DNA from: Propioniciclava tarda
Lineage (GTDB): Bacteria > Actinomycetota > Actinomycetes > Propionibacteriales > Propionibacteriaceae
DNA length: 64,000 nucleotides
Assembly: GCF_900182665.1 (NCBI RefSeq)
Contig: NZ_FXTL01000003.1
Coordinates: 124,001-188,000 of the forward strand
Direction: 5' to 3'
The notes beneath the pieces were generated by a model. It made no database searches. It was not told the DNA's origin and saw only the letters and a program-made list of their open reading frames with translations. Below are positions 18,577-29,391 of this stretch, in pieces; within the stretch, counting starts at the first letter, position 1, and each line of letters opens with the position of its first letter. The translations under genes and the position numbers were made by a program.

Positions 18577-20048
18577 TGTCGGGCATGGACATCGCCGAGC
18601 TCCTGGGACGGGTCGAGAAGCGGCTGCTGATCGGGGGTGAGTGGCGGGACGCCTCGGACGGCGGCACGTTCGACGTCGAGAACCCGGCCACCGGCCAAAG
18701 GATCGCCACGCTGGCGTCCGCGACGGCGTCCGATGCCAAAGACGCCCTGAACGCGGCCTGTGCTGTGCAGGACGACTGGGCGCGGACGCCGACGCGCAAG
18801 CGCTCGGACATGCTGCGGGCGGGCTTCGAGCTGGTGCGCGCGCACGGCGAGGAACTCGCGTGGATCATGACCACCGAGATGGGTAAGCCGCTGGCCGAGG
18901 CCCGGGGCGAGGTCACCTACGGCAACGAGTTCCTGCGCTGGTTCAGCGAGGAGGCGCCGCGGCATGACGGGCGCTACGTGGATACGCCCGAAGGCAACCT
19001 GCGGATGGTCGTCCGGCACAAGCCGGTGGGTCCGTGCCTGCTGATCACGCCGTGGAACTTCCCGCTCGCGATGGCGACCCGCAAGATCGCTCCGGCGCTC
19101 GCGGCTGGCTGCACGATGGTCGTCAAGGCCGCCAAGCTCACGCCGCTGACGACGCAGTACTTTGCGCAGCTGATGATCGAGGCGGGGGTGCCGGCGGGCG
19201 TCCTCAACGTGCTGCCCGGCTCGGACGCCGCTGCGATCAGTTCGACGCTGATGGCCGACCCGCGGCTGCGCAAGGTGTCGTTCACGGGATCGACTCCGGT
19301 GGGCAAGTCGCTGCTGAAACTGGCCGCTGACAACGTCCTTCGTACGTCCATGGAGTTGGGCGGCAACGCCCCGTTCCTGGTCTTCGCGGACGCCGACCTG
19401 GACGCCGCCGTCGAGGGCGCCATCGCCGCCAAGATGCGCAACATCGGCGAGGCCTGCACCGCCGCCAACCGCTTCCTGGTCGAGGAGAGCGTGGCCCAGG
19501 AGTTCGGCTCGAAGCTCGCGGCCCGCCTCGGCGCGCTGGCCGTCGGGGACGGTACCGCCGACGGCACCCAGGTCGGACCCCTCGTCGAGGGCAAGGCACG
19601 CGACAACGTCGACCGACTCGTCCAGGACGCGACCGCGCGCGGAGGCCGGGCTCTGGCGGGCGGGCGTCCGGTGGACGGCCCCGGCTACTTCTACGAGCCC
19701 ACCGTGCTGCTGGGCATGGGCACGGACGCCGGAGTCTTCCGCGAGGAGATCTTCGGCCCGGTGGCGCCGATCTTCACCTTCCGCGACGAGGACGAGGCCG
19801 TGGCGATGGCCAACGACACCGAGTACGGGCTGGCGTCCTATGTCTACACGTCCGACCTGAAGCGGGCGCACCGCATCGGTGACCGCCTCGAGTTCGGCCT
19901 GCTGGGCCTCAACGCGGGCGTCATCTCTAACGCGGCCGCGCCGTTCGGCGGGGTCAAGCAGTCCGGTCTCGGACGCGAGGGCGGAGCTGAAGGCATCGCT
20001 GAGTACACGACCATCCAGTACATGGGGATGGCCAACCCTTGGGCCTAG
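18576..20048 (+). CDS. gabD: Succinate-semialdehyde dehydrogenase
   Basis: Enzyme of 490 residues oxidising succinic semialdehyde to succinate. Catalytic residues are N161 (T-P-W-N-F-P), E260 (M-E-L-G-G-N-A-P-F) and C294 (G-E-A-C-T-A-A-N-R). E-L-G-G-N-A-P-F-L-V-F and the ending G-x-N-x-G-V-I-S-N-x-x-A-P-F-G-G-V-K-Q-S-G-L-G-R-E-G are diagnostic of the GabD branch. The ATG at 18576 overlaps the last base of the preceding stop; a GTG one codon earlier is equally close. It is the last step linking putrescine/GABA to the TCA cycle. Confidence 0.93.
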   Translation: MSGMDIAELLGRVEKRLLIGGEWRDASDGGTFDVENPATGQRIATLASATASDAKDALNAACAVQDDWARTPTRKRSDMLRAGFELVRAHGEELAWIMTTEMGKPLAEARGEVTYGNEFLRWFSEEAPRHDGRYVDTPEGNLRMVVRHKPVGPCLLITPWNFPLAMATRKIAPALAAGCTMVVKAAKLTPLTTQYFAQLMIEAGVPAGVLNVLPGSDAAAISSTLMADPRLRKVSFTGSTPVGKSLLKLAADNVLRTSMELGGNAPFLVFADADLDAAVEGAIAAKMRNIGEACTAANRFLVEESVAQEFGSKLAARLGALAVGDGTADGTQVGPLVEGKARDNVDRLVQDATARGGRALAGGRPVDGPGYFYEPTVLLGMGTDAGVFREEIFGPVAPIFTFRDEDEAVAMANDTEYGLASYVYTSDLKRAHRIGDRLEFGLLGLNAGVISNAAAPFGGVKQSGLGREGGAEGIAEYTTIQYMGMANPWA

Positions 20049-20056
20049 CCGCCCAA

Positions 20057-20094
20057 TCCCGACTTGTGCATGGTTGTCCAGGCAGAAGTCGGGA
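20057..20094 (+). promoter_or_regulatory. Stem-loop in the gabD-gabT gap
   Basis: TCCCGACTT (20057-20065) pairs perfectly with AAGTCGGGA (20086-20094) around a 20-base loop, 25 bases before the gabT start. It could be a terminator for gabD, an attenuator or an mRNA-stability element controlling gabT. Confidence 0.55.
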
Positions 20095-20118
20095 ATGAGA
20101 TCGCCTGCAAGGAGAATC

Positions 20119-21453
20119 ATGAGCATCACCTATCGGCTGCCGCAGGTCCGCAACCTGGTGACGGCCTTCCCCGGACCCAAGTCGGCCGAGTTGGCGACCC
20201 GCCGCAAGGCCGCGATCGCCGCGGGTGTCGCGTCCTCGCTGCCGGTGTACGCAGCGGACGCCGACGGCGGCGTGATCCTCGACGTCGACGGCAACTCGCT
20301 CGTCGACCTCGGGTCCGGCATCGCGGTGACGACCGTGGGGGCGTCCAACCCGGGCGTCGTCGCGGCGGTTCAGGAGGCGGTGACCCACTTCACCCACACC
20401 TGCTTCATGATCGCCCCCTACGAGGGCTACGTCGCGGTCGCGGAGAAGCTGATCGAGCACACGCCGGGCGATCACGCCAAGAAGGTGGCCCTGTTCAACT
20501 CCGGCGCCGAGGCGGTCGAGAACGCCGTCAAGATCGCGCGCATCGCCACCAAGCGGCAGGCGATCGTCGTCTTCGATCACGCCTACCACGGACGCACCAA
20601 CCTCACGATGGCCATGACCGCCAAGGTCATGCCCTACAAGCAGGGCTTCGGACCGTTCGCGGGCGAGGTCTACCGGGTTCCGATGTCGTACCCGTACCGC
20701 GACCCCGAGGGCCTGACCGGCGCCGAGGCCGCTGCCCGGGCTCTGCTGCTCGTCGAGAAGCAGGTCGGAGCCGAGAACGTGGCTGCGGTGGTCATCGAGC
20801 CGATCCTGGGCGAGGGCGGTTTCGTGGTGCCGGCCGAGGGCTTCCTGCCGGCGCTGTCGGCCTGGTGCACCGCGAACGGGGCGGTGTTCATCGCGGACGA
20901 GATCCAGTCGGGCTTCGCCCGGACCGGCGCCTGGTTCGCCTGTGATCACGAGGGCGTCGTGCCCGACCTGATGACGGTCGCTAAGGGCCTCGCCGGCGGC
21001 ATGCCGCTGTCGGGCGTCGTCGGACGCGCCGAGTTGATGGACGCCTCGCACGCGTCCGGCCTGGGCGGCACCTACGGCGGCAACCCGGTGGCCTGTGCGG
21101 CGTCCGTGGCGGCGTTCGAGGCCGTCGAGGAGCTGAGGCTGTTGGAGCGGGCCCGGCACATCGAGGGGCTCATCCGTCAGGAACTGGGCGACCTCGTCGG
21201 CGCCGGCGTCGTCGGCGAGCTGCGCGGACGCGGCGCCATGATGGCGCTGGAGTTCGTCAAGCCCGGCACGTCCGAGCCGAATCCGGACGCCGCGAAGGCC
21301 GTCGCCGGAGCGTGCCTCGCCGAGGGCGTCCTGATCCTGACGTGCGGCACGTTTGGCAACATCGTCCGGCTCCTGCCGCCGCTGGTGATCGGAGACGACC
21401 TGCTGACCGACGCCCTCGGCGTCCTGAAGAAGGAGATCCTGGCCGCGGGCTAG
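20119..21453 (+). CDS. gabT: 4-aminobutyrate aminotransferase
   Basis: PLP-dependent enzyme of 444 residues converting GABA and 2-oxoglutarate to succinic semialdehyde and glutamate. The Schiff-base lysine is K289 (T-V-A-K-G-L-A-G-G-M-P-L), the cofactor Asp is D260 (I-A-D-E-I-Q-S-G-F-A-R-T-G), and N-S-G-A-E-A-V-E-N-A-V-K and F-D-x-A-Y-H-G-R-T are as in GabT. The start has AAGGAG (20109-20114) close upstream. A 70-base gap with a stem-loop separates it from gabD, so its expression may differ from the upstream genes. Confidence 0.95.
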   Translation: MSITYRLPQVRNLVTAFPGPKSAELATRRKAAIAAGVASSLPVYAADADGGVILDVDGNSLVDLGSGIAVTTVGASNPGVVAAVQEAVTHFTHTCFMIAPYEGYVAVAEKLIEHTPGDHAKKVALFNSGAEAVENAVKIARIATKRQAIVVFDHAYHGRTNLTMAMTAKVMPYKQGFGPFAGEVYRVPMSYPYRDPEGLTGAEAAARALLLVEKQVGAENVAAVVIEPILGEGGFVVPAEGFLPALSAWCTANGAVFIADEIQSGFARTGAWFACDHEGVVPDLMTVAKGLAGGMPLSGVVGRAELMDASHASGLGGTYGGNPVACAASVAAFEAVEELRLLERARHIEGLIRQELGDLVGAGVVGELRGRGAMMALEFVKPGTSEPNPDAAKAVAGACLAEGVLILTCGTFGNIVRLLPPLVIGDDLLTDALGVLKKEILAAG

Positions 21454-21472
21454 CCCTGATCACGGATCCGTA

Positions 21473-21491
21473 GGCTGAGCCTGTCGAAGCC
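21473..21491. repeat. Intergenic stem-like element resembling a widespread short repeat
   Basis: GGCTGAGCCTGTCGAAGCC lies in the convergent gap after gabT, next to the palindrome CGGATCCG. The core GAGCCTGTCGAAG resembles a short repeat I have seen in many bacterial intergenic regions. Copy number elsewhere cannot be judged here. Confidence 0.3.
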
Positions 21492-21539
21492 CCGAGCCGT
21501 TCGGCGTCGACACGGGTCAGCCAGCACGATTCGTCCTTC

Positions 21540-22070
21540 CTAACTCAGGGCGGTCACGAGTCGGACGAGCTTGAGGCTGGGGGCGTCGTCGTCGAGGGCC
21601 CACTGGGTGTGGGCGCCGTCGGCGATCCAGCCTGACTCGGTGACGAAGGCCCGCAGCGGGTCGTTTTTGGACGGAATCCACCAGGAAGCGCGCCGGAAGC
21701 CGTCGGTGCGCAGGGTGTCTGCCACGGCGTTCAGCAACCGCGAGCCGTGACCCTGGCGCTGGGCCTGGGGGTCGATCGTGAACTCGGCGACCTGACCGTC
21801 TTCGGACGCCACCGCGTCCGGGTCGCCGGACGGGCCGACGGCCGCGAAGCCGACGATCCGCTCGTCGCCGACGGCGACCAGCACCCGGTGCTGCGCCAGG
21901 GGCGGCTTGACGATGGCCGCGATCCAGGCGTCCGTCATCTCGGCCAGCGTGATCGAACGCTGCAACGACGTCGCGACGCCCGGCAGCGTCTGCTCCCAGG
22001 CTCGGCGCTGGATGGCTGCGATGGCCGCCGCCTCGCCGGGCAGGGCCAGCCGAACGGAATCGGCGATCAT
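21540..22070 (-). CDS. GNAT-family N-acetyltransferase
   Basis: Protein of 176 residues with a GNAT fold: beta4 (V-A-E-F-T-I-D), then the acetyl-CoA loop Q-A-Q-R-Q-G-H-G-S-R-L-L (about 100-112) and a C-terminal W-x-x-x-x-N-D-P-L-R-A-F segment. The substrate is unknown. Its ATG overlaps the stop of the YceH-methyltransferase gene (22067-22070), so the two form an operon. Confidence 0.85.
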   Translation of the reverse strand: MIADSVRLALPGEAAAIAAIQRRAWEQTLPGVATSLQRSITLAEMTDAWIAAIVKPPLAQHRVLVAVGDERIVGFAAVGPSGDPDAVASEDGQVAEFTIDPQAQRQGHGSRLLNAVADTLRTDGFRRASWWIPSKNDPLRAFVTESGWIADGAHTQWALDDDAPSLKLVRLVTALS

Positions 22071-23233
22071 GAGAGTCCTCCCGGTTGTCGAGCGAGTACG
22101 TGGAGGCGCTGTTCGGTGTCAGCCCCGCCACGCAGGTACCACTCGGTCAGTTCCAGCCCCGCCGAGCGCACCGCCGCGCGGACGGCGTCCGGCTCGTGGT
22201 TGACGAACACGAGGTCCACGGAATGTCCGAACCAGTCGTCGACGTGCCGGACGCCTCGGCCGGTCGGCAGCGACAGGCTCAGCCAGCCGCCCGGACGCAG
22301 CCGCGCCGCGAGACTGGCGACGGCGTCCGGCAGCTCAGTCGCCGCGAGATGGACGAGCGCGTCATGAGCGACGATGACGGCCCAGCCACCGTCGGGCTTG
22401 GGCAGGTGTCGCAGGTCGGCGACTTCGAAGCGGACGCCAGGGTGCTCGGCCCGGGCCCGCTCGACCATCGCGGGGGATAGGTCGAACCCGATGATCTTGG
22501 CCCCCAGCGACTTGAGCTGGCTGGTCTCGCGGCCCACCCCGCAGCCGACGTCGGCCATGGGTCCGCCCTCGGCCAGCCCGACCAGGCGACCCAGCAGCCA
22601 GTCGCCGAAAGCGTCGTCATGCACCGAGTAGTCGCCCGCAACCTCGGCGTAGGCGGCCAACACCTTGGCGTCGCGCGCGTCCGGCCCATCCACGAGGACG
22701 TCGACGGCTGGCTCCGCGCCGACCGGCAGGTCGACCGGACCCAGCAGGTGGATCCATCGCGGGTCGTGCTGGCCGGGCAGCCGAGGAAGCTCGCGCACCA
22801 GCGGCGGATCAGCCACGGCCATCGCGGCCAGGCACGACTCGACCTCGCCGCGATCCGCGAACGGGTGCAGCCGCTCGGTGCGCGTCTTCAGCTCGCCGCC
22901 CGACTGCGCGCCGCGAAGCAGGAGCACGGTCAGGAGGGACCGCTCGGGTCCGTCGATGCCCATCGTCTCGCTCAGTCGTTGGGCGTACTTGACGGTGCGT
23001 CCGCCGTGTTCACGGACCAGCCGGATCAGCCGCCGCTCCTGCAGGCGCAGGCACACGGCGCTCAGCTCAGCCTCGTCGTAGGCCGTCACGGGCTCGCGGC
23101 TGCTGGTCTGGTTGCAGCCCGACCGCAGGCCGTTCAGCGACAGGGGATAGGTCGCCGGGACGGTGATCTCCTTCTCGAGCAGCGTGCCGAGGACGCGCTG
23201 TTCGGCGGCGTCGAGGGTGGGCAGGTCAGGCAT
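22067..23233 (-). CDS. YceH (DUF480) domain fused to a class I SAM methyltransferase
   Basis: Protein of 388 residues. Residues 1 to about 170 are a full YceH/UPF0502 protein, with L-E-K-E-I-T-V-P-x-x-Y-P-L-S-L-N-G-L, C-N-Q-x-x-S-R-E-P-V and L-L-L-R-G-A-Q-S-G-G-E-L-x-x-R, a tandem winged-helix fold of unknown role. Residues 195-388 are a methyltransferase: motif I D-V-G-C-G-V-G-R-E-T (228-237), acidic D251 in G-F-D-L-S-P-A-M, and A-H-D-A-L-V-H-L. YceH usually ends near residue 215 in enterobacteria, so this is a real two-domain chain with no internal stop. The methyl acceptor is unknown. Confidence 0.88.
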   Translation of the reverse strand: MPDLPTLDAAEQRVLGTLLEKEITVPATYPLSLNGLRSGCNQTSSREPVTAYDEAELSAVCLRLQERRLIRLVREHGGRTVKYAQRLSETMGIDGPERSLLTVLLLRGAQSGGELKTRTERLHPFADRGEVESCLAAMAVADPPLVRELPRLPGQHDPRWIHLLGPVDLPVGAEPAVDVLVDGPDARDAKVLAAYAEVAGDYSVHDDAFGDWLLGRLVGLAEGGPMADVGCGVGRETSQLKSLGAKIIGFDLSPAMVERARAEHPGVRFEVADLRHLPKPDGGWAVIVAHDALVHLAATELPDAVASLAARLRPGGWLSLSLPTGRGVRHVDDWFGHSVDLVFVNHEPDAVRAAVRSAGLELTEWYLRGGADTEQRLHVLARQPGGLS

Positions 23234-23255
23234 GAGGCCTGATGCTACCCGGGGA

Positions 23256-23870
23256 TCAGGCGGGCATCCCGAGGGCGAACGACCTGCCCGCGGTGGCCGG
23301 GTCCTCGATGCAGTCCAGGATGAAGGACGCCACGTCCGCGCGCGCGACGCGCGACTGCAGCGGTCCTGGCGTTTCCAGCGCGAGGGCGCGTCCGGTCGCG
23401 GGCCCGTCGGTCAGCCCGCCGGGGCGGACCAGCGTCCAGTCGAACCCGGATGCCTGCACCAGCTTCTCCTGCCCGGTGTGGTCGGCGAGCGCCTTGCCCA
23501 GCAGCAGTTTGATGACCGGACGCGAGAGGGCGGGCAGGAACACCTCGGAGCCGTCCGCGCCGATGGACGAGTGCACCACGATCCTGCCGACCGAGCCCCG
23601 TTCGAGGGCGGCCAGGACGCCCCGCGTCGCGTCCGTTCGGGCGGTGGGGGAGCCCTTGGTGCCACCGAACGCGAGCACGACCGCGTCCGCGCCCTCGCCT
23701 ACGGCGCGCCGGACGACGGACGCGTCGCCGGCGTCCCCCGTGATGTTCTCGGCTCCACCGAAGGCCGTCCCGCGGCGGGACACCGCGACCAGCTCGTGCC
23801 CGCGCGCCAGCCCCTGCTCGACCAACAACGCGCCCGTGCCACCGCTGGCGCCCATTACGATGATTCGCAT
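23256..23870 (-). CDS. NAD(P)-binding protein of the atypical SDR / NmrA type
   Basis: Protein of 204 residues with an N-terminal G-A-S-G-G-T-G motif (7-13) of the atypical short-chain dehydrogenase class. S-S-I-G-A-D and W-T-L-V-R-P-G-G-L-T-D-G follow, as in the YwnB/BVR-B-like 'NAD(P)H-binding' proteins. These often act as redox sensors or reductases with loosely defined substrates. The ATG at 23870 begins M-R-I-I-V-M-G-A; the frame extends upstream but without similarity. It lies between the YceH fusion and the divergent rnj. Confidence 0.85.
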   Translation of the reverse strand: MRIIVMGASGGTGALLVEQGLARGHELVAVSRRGTAFGGAENITGDAGDASVVRRAVGEGADAVVLAFGGTKGSPTARTDATRGVLAALERGSVGRIVVHSSIGADGSEVFLPALSRPVIKLLLGKALADHTGQEKLVQASGFDWTLVRPGGLTDGPATGRALALETPGPLQSRVARADVASFILDCIEDPATAGRSFALGMPA

Positions 23871-23940
23871 GGGGTCATCCTGCCTGCCTTTGAGGCTGGT
23901 GGCGATCGCCCCTGATGCGGGCGCTGTCCGAGGCACGGCC

Positions 23941-23946
23941 TAGGGT
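23941..23946 (+). promoter_or_regulatory. Candidate -10 element of a leaderless rnj promoter
   Basis: TAGGGT ends six bases before the GTG start of rnj at 23953 and there is no Shine-Dalgarno sequence, pointing to a leaderless transcript. Confidence 0.5.
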
Positions 23947-23952
23947 GGCCTC

Positions 23953-25635
23953 GTGCGTGAGAATCTACGAACCCCGCCCGAGCTGGCCCCCGGCACCCTC
24001 CGCGTGACCCCGCTCGGAGGCTGCGGCGACGTCGGCCGCAACATGACCAGCTTCGAGATCGACGGACGCATCCTGCTGGTGGACGCCGGCGTCCTGTTCC
24101 CGGACGACTCGCAGCCGGGCGTCGACCTGATCCTGCCGGGCCTGCATCTCATCTCGGACCGACTGAACGACATCGAGGCCCTGATCCTCACCCACGGCCA
24201 CGAGGACCACATCGGCGCGGTCCCGTACCTGCTGCGCCGGCGTCCGAACATCCCGATCTTGGGCACGCGGCTGACGTTGGCGCTGGTCCGCAGCAAGCTC
24301 AAGGAGCACGGCATCCGCAACCACGACCTGCGCGAGGTCGCGGACGGCGAGCACGTCACCCTCGGCGGCTTCGCGTGCGAGTTCCTGCCCGTCAATCACT
24401 CGATTCCGGACGCCGTCGCGGTCGTCATCACCACCCGCGGCGGGACCGTGCTGCACTCGGGCGACTTCAAGATGGACCAGCTGCCGCTCGACAAGCGCCT
24501 CACCGACCTGCGCGGCTTCGCGCGGGCCGGCGAGAAGGGCGTCGACCTCATGCTGGTCGACTCGACGAACGCCGAGACGCCGGGTTTCACGACCTCCGAG
24601 ATCGACGTGGCCCCGGCCATGGAACGGGTCTTCGCGAAGGCGTCCGCGAAGATCATCGTGGCCTGCTTCAGCTCGCACGTGCACCGGGTGCAGCAGGTGC
24701 TCGACCTCGCCCACGCCACCCGCCGCAAGGTGTGTTACGTCGGCCGCTCGATGGTCCGCAACATGACGATCGCTGCCGAGCTGGGCTACCTGCACGTGCC
24801 CGGCGACACCCTGATCGCGCTCGACGACCTCGACCGCTACCCGGACGATCGCGTCGTCATCGTGTCGACCGGCTCGCAGGGCGAGCCGCTCAGTGCGCTG
24901 TCGCGGATCGCCGCCAAGGAGCATCCGGTCATCGAGGGATGCCCCGGCGACGTCGTGCTGCTGGCGTCCTCGCTGATCCCCGGCAACGAGATGTCGGTGT
25001 CGCGGGTGATCAACGGGCTCACGCGCAACGGCGTCAAGGTCGTTCACAAGGGCAATGCGCTCGTCCACGTCTCGGGCCACGCCTGCGCCGGCGAGCTGCT
25101 GTACGTCTACAACATCGTCAAGCCGCGCAACGTGATGCCCGTCCACGGCGAGCTGCGCCAGCTGAAGGCCAACGCCGACCTGGCGATCGCCACGGGCGTC
25201 GAGCCGCGGCACGTGTTCGTGGTCGAGGACGGCACGGTGGTCGACCTGCGCAAGGGCCGCGTCCAGGTCGTCGGACGCCTCGAGTGCGGCTACATCTTCG
25301 TCGACGGTTCGACCGTCGGCGACATCACCGACGCCGAGCTCGAACACCGCCGGATCCTCGGCGAGGAGGGGTTCATCTCGGCGATCGCCGCCGTGAACCT
25401 GCACTCGATGGAACTGGTCAGCGAGCCGCAGATCACCGCGCGCGGCTTCGTCGAGGGCGATGCCGTCTTCGACGAGATCGCGGCCGAGCTGTCGGACGCC
25501 CTCCGCGCGGCCCTGGCCGACGGCGCGGAGGACACTCATGAGCTGCAGCAGCTGATGCGCCGCCGGATCGGACGTTGGGTGAGCCGGACCTACCGGAGGC
25601 GTCCGATGATCGTGCCGGTCGTCATCGCGACCTGA
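23953..25635 (+). CDS. rnj: Ribonuclease J
   Basis: Metallo-beta-lactamase/beta-CASP ribonuclease of 560 residues with endonuclease and 5'-3' exonuclease activity in mRNA decay and rRNA maturation. The zinc motif H-G-H-E-D-H is at 81-86, the next histidine in P-V-N-H-S, the Asp in H-S-G-D-F-K-x-D, and the beta-CASP region has S-T-N-A-E, V-x-x-F-S-S-H-V-x-R and S-G-H-A. The length is full. The GTG start follows a -10-like TAGGGT at leaderless spacing. With pnp in the same window it covers both main actinobacterial exonuclease directions. Its 3' end overlaps the convergent membrane-protein gene by 14 bases. Confidence 0.96.
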   Translation: MRENLRTPPELAPGTLRVTPLGGCGDVGRNMTSFEIDGRILLVDAGVLFPDDSQPGVDLILPGLHLISDRLNDIEALILTHGHEDHIGAVPYLLRRRPNIPILGTRLTLALVRSKLKEHGIRNHDLREVADGEHVTLGGFACEFLPVNHSIPDAVAVVITTRGGTVLHSGDFKMDQLPLDKRLTDLRGFARAGEKGVDLMLVDSTNAETPGFTTSEIDVAPAMERVFAKASAKIIVACFSSHVHRVQQVLDLAHATRRKVCYVGRSMVRNMTIAAELGYLHVPGDTLIALDDLDRYPDDRVVIVSTGSQGEPLSALSRIAAKEHPVIEGCPGDVVLLASSLIPGNEMSVSRVINGLTRNGVKVVHKGNALVHVSGHACAGELLYVYNIVKPRNVMPVHGELRQLKANADLAIATGVEPRHVFVVEDGTVVDLRKGRVQVVGRLECGYIFVDGSTVGDITDAELEHRRILGEEGFISAIAAVNLHSMELVSEPQITARGFVEGDAVFDEIAAELSDALRAALADGAEDTHELQQLMRRRIGRWVSRTYRRRPMIVPVVIAT

Positions 25636-26065
25636 GCCCAATGACGGCCACCCTCGGGGCGGGGGGCGGCGGTGGCGCAGGAACCGGGGCCAAGTGACGC
25701 CACCAGCTACCCAGGACCACCCCCATCAGCGCCAGCAGGCCGTAGGCGAACCCGTAGGGCAGGGCTGACTCGTTCAGTGAGCTGAGCGCAGCGGGAATCC
25801 AGAGCAGGGCGCTGGCGAGGACCAAGGGCCAGACCCAGCCTCGTTCGCGCCCGGCGACCCCGCCGATCACGAGCGCCGCCAGCGGGCACACGACGAACAG
25901 GTAGGTGAGCTGCAGCCCGAGCGAGTCGAGTTCGGCACCGGCCTGTGGGGCAACCAGTTCAGTGAGCTTGGCTACCAGGGGCAGCGAGAAGTAGACGCCC
26001 GCGAGGACCAGGGACGGGACGATCGCGTCGCGTAGCGCTCGAGTGTGTCGTTGCATGGTGTGCAT
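25622..26065 (-). CDS. Four-helix integral membrane protein of unknown function
   Basis: I do not recognise the family. The product (147 residues) has a short basic N terminus, then hydrophobic segments at about 17-36, 55-75, 80-98 and 103-122, and a Pro-rich cytoplasmic tail (P-A-P-P-P-P-P-A-P). The ATG at 26065 has AAGGAG at ideal spacing, better than the ATG ten codons upstream. The 3' end overlaps rnj tail to tail by 14 bases. Confidence 0.7.
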   Translation of the reverse strand: MHTMQRHTRALRDAIVPSLVLAGVYFSLPLVAKLTELVAPQAGAELDSLGLQLTYLFVVCPLAALVIGGVAGRERGWVWPLVLASALLWIPAALSSLNESALPYGFAYGLLALMGVVLGSWWRHLAPVPAPPPPPAPRVAVIGLRSR

Positions 26066-26279
26066 TTGAGGCTCCTTCGTGGGGGTGATGGCCACGCTAT
26101 GGAGTCGTCGCGCGGCGCATCAGAGTCGGTGACCGCCGGGGAACCTGGGGCCGGGCAGGCGTCCCCCTGATTTCGCCACGGCTGGCCGCATCGGATACCA
26201 TCGACCGGTTCCCTGTCGTGGGGAGCCAATCCCCATCGGCCCCTCGGGCCGGTTCCGAGACTGCAAGGAGAGCTCCGAA

Positions 26280-26465
26280 GTGGCTGCCGTGTGTGACATC
26301 TGTGCCAAGGGCCCGAGCTTCGGGCACAACGTGCCTTGGTCGAAGAAGAAGACCAACCGTCGTTGGGATCCGAACATCCAGCGCGTCCGCGCCGTCGTGA
26401 ACGGCACGCCGGTGCGCATGCACGTCTGCACGTCGTGCATCAAGGCTGGCAAGGTCAGCCGCTAG
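26280..26465 (+). CDS. rpmB: 50S ribosomal protein L28, zinc-binding form
   Basis: Large-subunit protein of 61 residues. It is the C+ form: zinc ligands C5-x-x-C8 and C50-x-x-C53, with the core N-V-x-x-S-x-x-K-T-x-R-R-W-x-P-N-I-Q. Organisms with this form often hold a zinc-free paralogue elsewhere under Zur control, which cannot be seen here. The GTG at 26280 is preceded by AAGGAG (26265-26270). A strong terminator follows. Confidence 0.96.
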   Translation: MAAVCDICAKGPSFGHNVPWSKKKTNRRWDPNIQRVRAVVNGTPVRMHVCTSCIKAGKVSR

Positions 26466-26473
26466 TTCCCAGT

Positions 26474-26509
26474 CGACAAGGGCCCGCTCGTCTGAGCGGG
26501 CCCTTGTCG
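26474..26509 (+). terminator. Strong terminator after rpmB
   Basis: CGACAAGGGCCCGCTC pairs over 16 bases with GAGCGGGCCCTTGTCG around the loop GTCT. It is directly followed by a GCGTCC motif. Confidence 0.9.
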
Positions 26510-26633
26510 CGTCCGGACGGCGCCGCGCGGTCGGCGTCCGCCTGACGCCCGTGCCGCCGCGGAGGAATCCCGGGCCGCCGCGGACGGGAGGACCGCGGAG
26601 CGCGGGACGGGTCTGACTGTCCGAGCCACCCCA

Positions 26634-26639
26634 TAAACT
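26634..26639 (+). promoter_or_regulatory. Candidate -10 element of a leaderless recG promoter
   Basis: TAAACT ends seven bases before the GTG at 26647, and a TCTGAC that could be a -35 lies 16 bases upstream. This supports the GTG rather than the ATG at 26704 as the recG start. Confidence 0.5.
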
Positions 26640-26646
26640 CAGCCGC

Positions 26647-28899
<2,253 letters not shown>

Positions 28900-28902
28900 G
28901 TT

Positions 28903-29343
28903 CTAGCCGCTGGTGAGCGAGTAGTCCTTCTCGGGTTCGGGGCCGAAGTGGAACTGGCGTCCGGTGACCTCGGTCGGCACGATGCGCACCCAATGGGTCT
29001 TGACGATAGGCACCCAGGGGCGCAGGGGCAGCGTTTCGAGATGGTCGATCTCGCTGTCGCCGCGGACCTGCTCGGCCGCTCCGCGGGCGATGACGCTCCA
29101 GCCCCCCGTGCCGTCCCAGCCGTCCACCTCGAAGGCCACCTCGGAGCCGATGGTGACGGTGAAGAGCTTGGTGCCCTCGGCGGTCCGGAAGACGATCGAG
29201 CGTCCGTCGGTGACGAAGTTGATGGGGAAGATCTCGGGATGGCGGTCGACGCAGGTGACGAGGCGTCCGACCTTGCAGCCGGACAGCACGGCCCAGCACT
29301 GGTCGTCGGTGAGGTTGACAACAGGATCTGGGGCAGCGTTCAT
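28903..29343 (-). CDS. Pyridoxamine 5'-phosphate oxidase-like flavin-binding protein
   Basis: Protein of 146 residues of the split-barrel flavin-binding fold. It starts with L-x-x-x-x-C-W-x-x-L-x-x-x-x-V-G-R-L, then P-I-N-F-V and I-V-F-R-T-A-E-G-T-K-L. This is typical of actinobacterial 'pyridoxamine 5'-phosphate oxidase family' proteins, several of which bind F420 or FMN rather than making PLP. The ATG at 29343 is chosen; the frame continues upstream across the divergent rsmD without similarity. Tail-to-tail with recG. Confidence 0.8.
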   Translation of the reverse strand: MNAAPDPVVNLTDDQCWAVLSGCKVGRLVTCVDRHPEIFPINFVTDGRSIVFRTAEGTKLFTVTIGSEVAFEVDGWDGTGGWSVIARGAAEQVRGDSEIDHLETLPLRPWVPIVKTHWVRIVPTEVTGRQFHFGPEPEKDYSLTSG

Positions 29344-29391
29344 GGGGAGCTTTCTACTCCGGCTGCGTTCGCCGCGCAGGGTTTCCATCAA

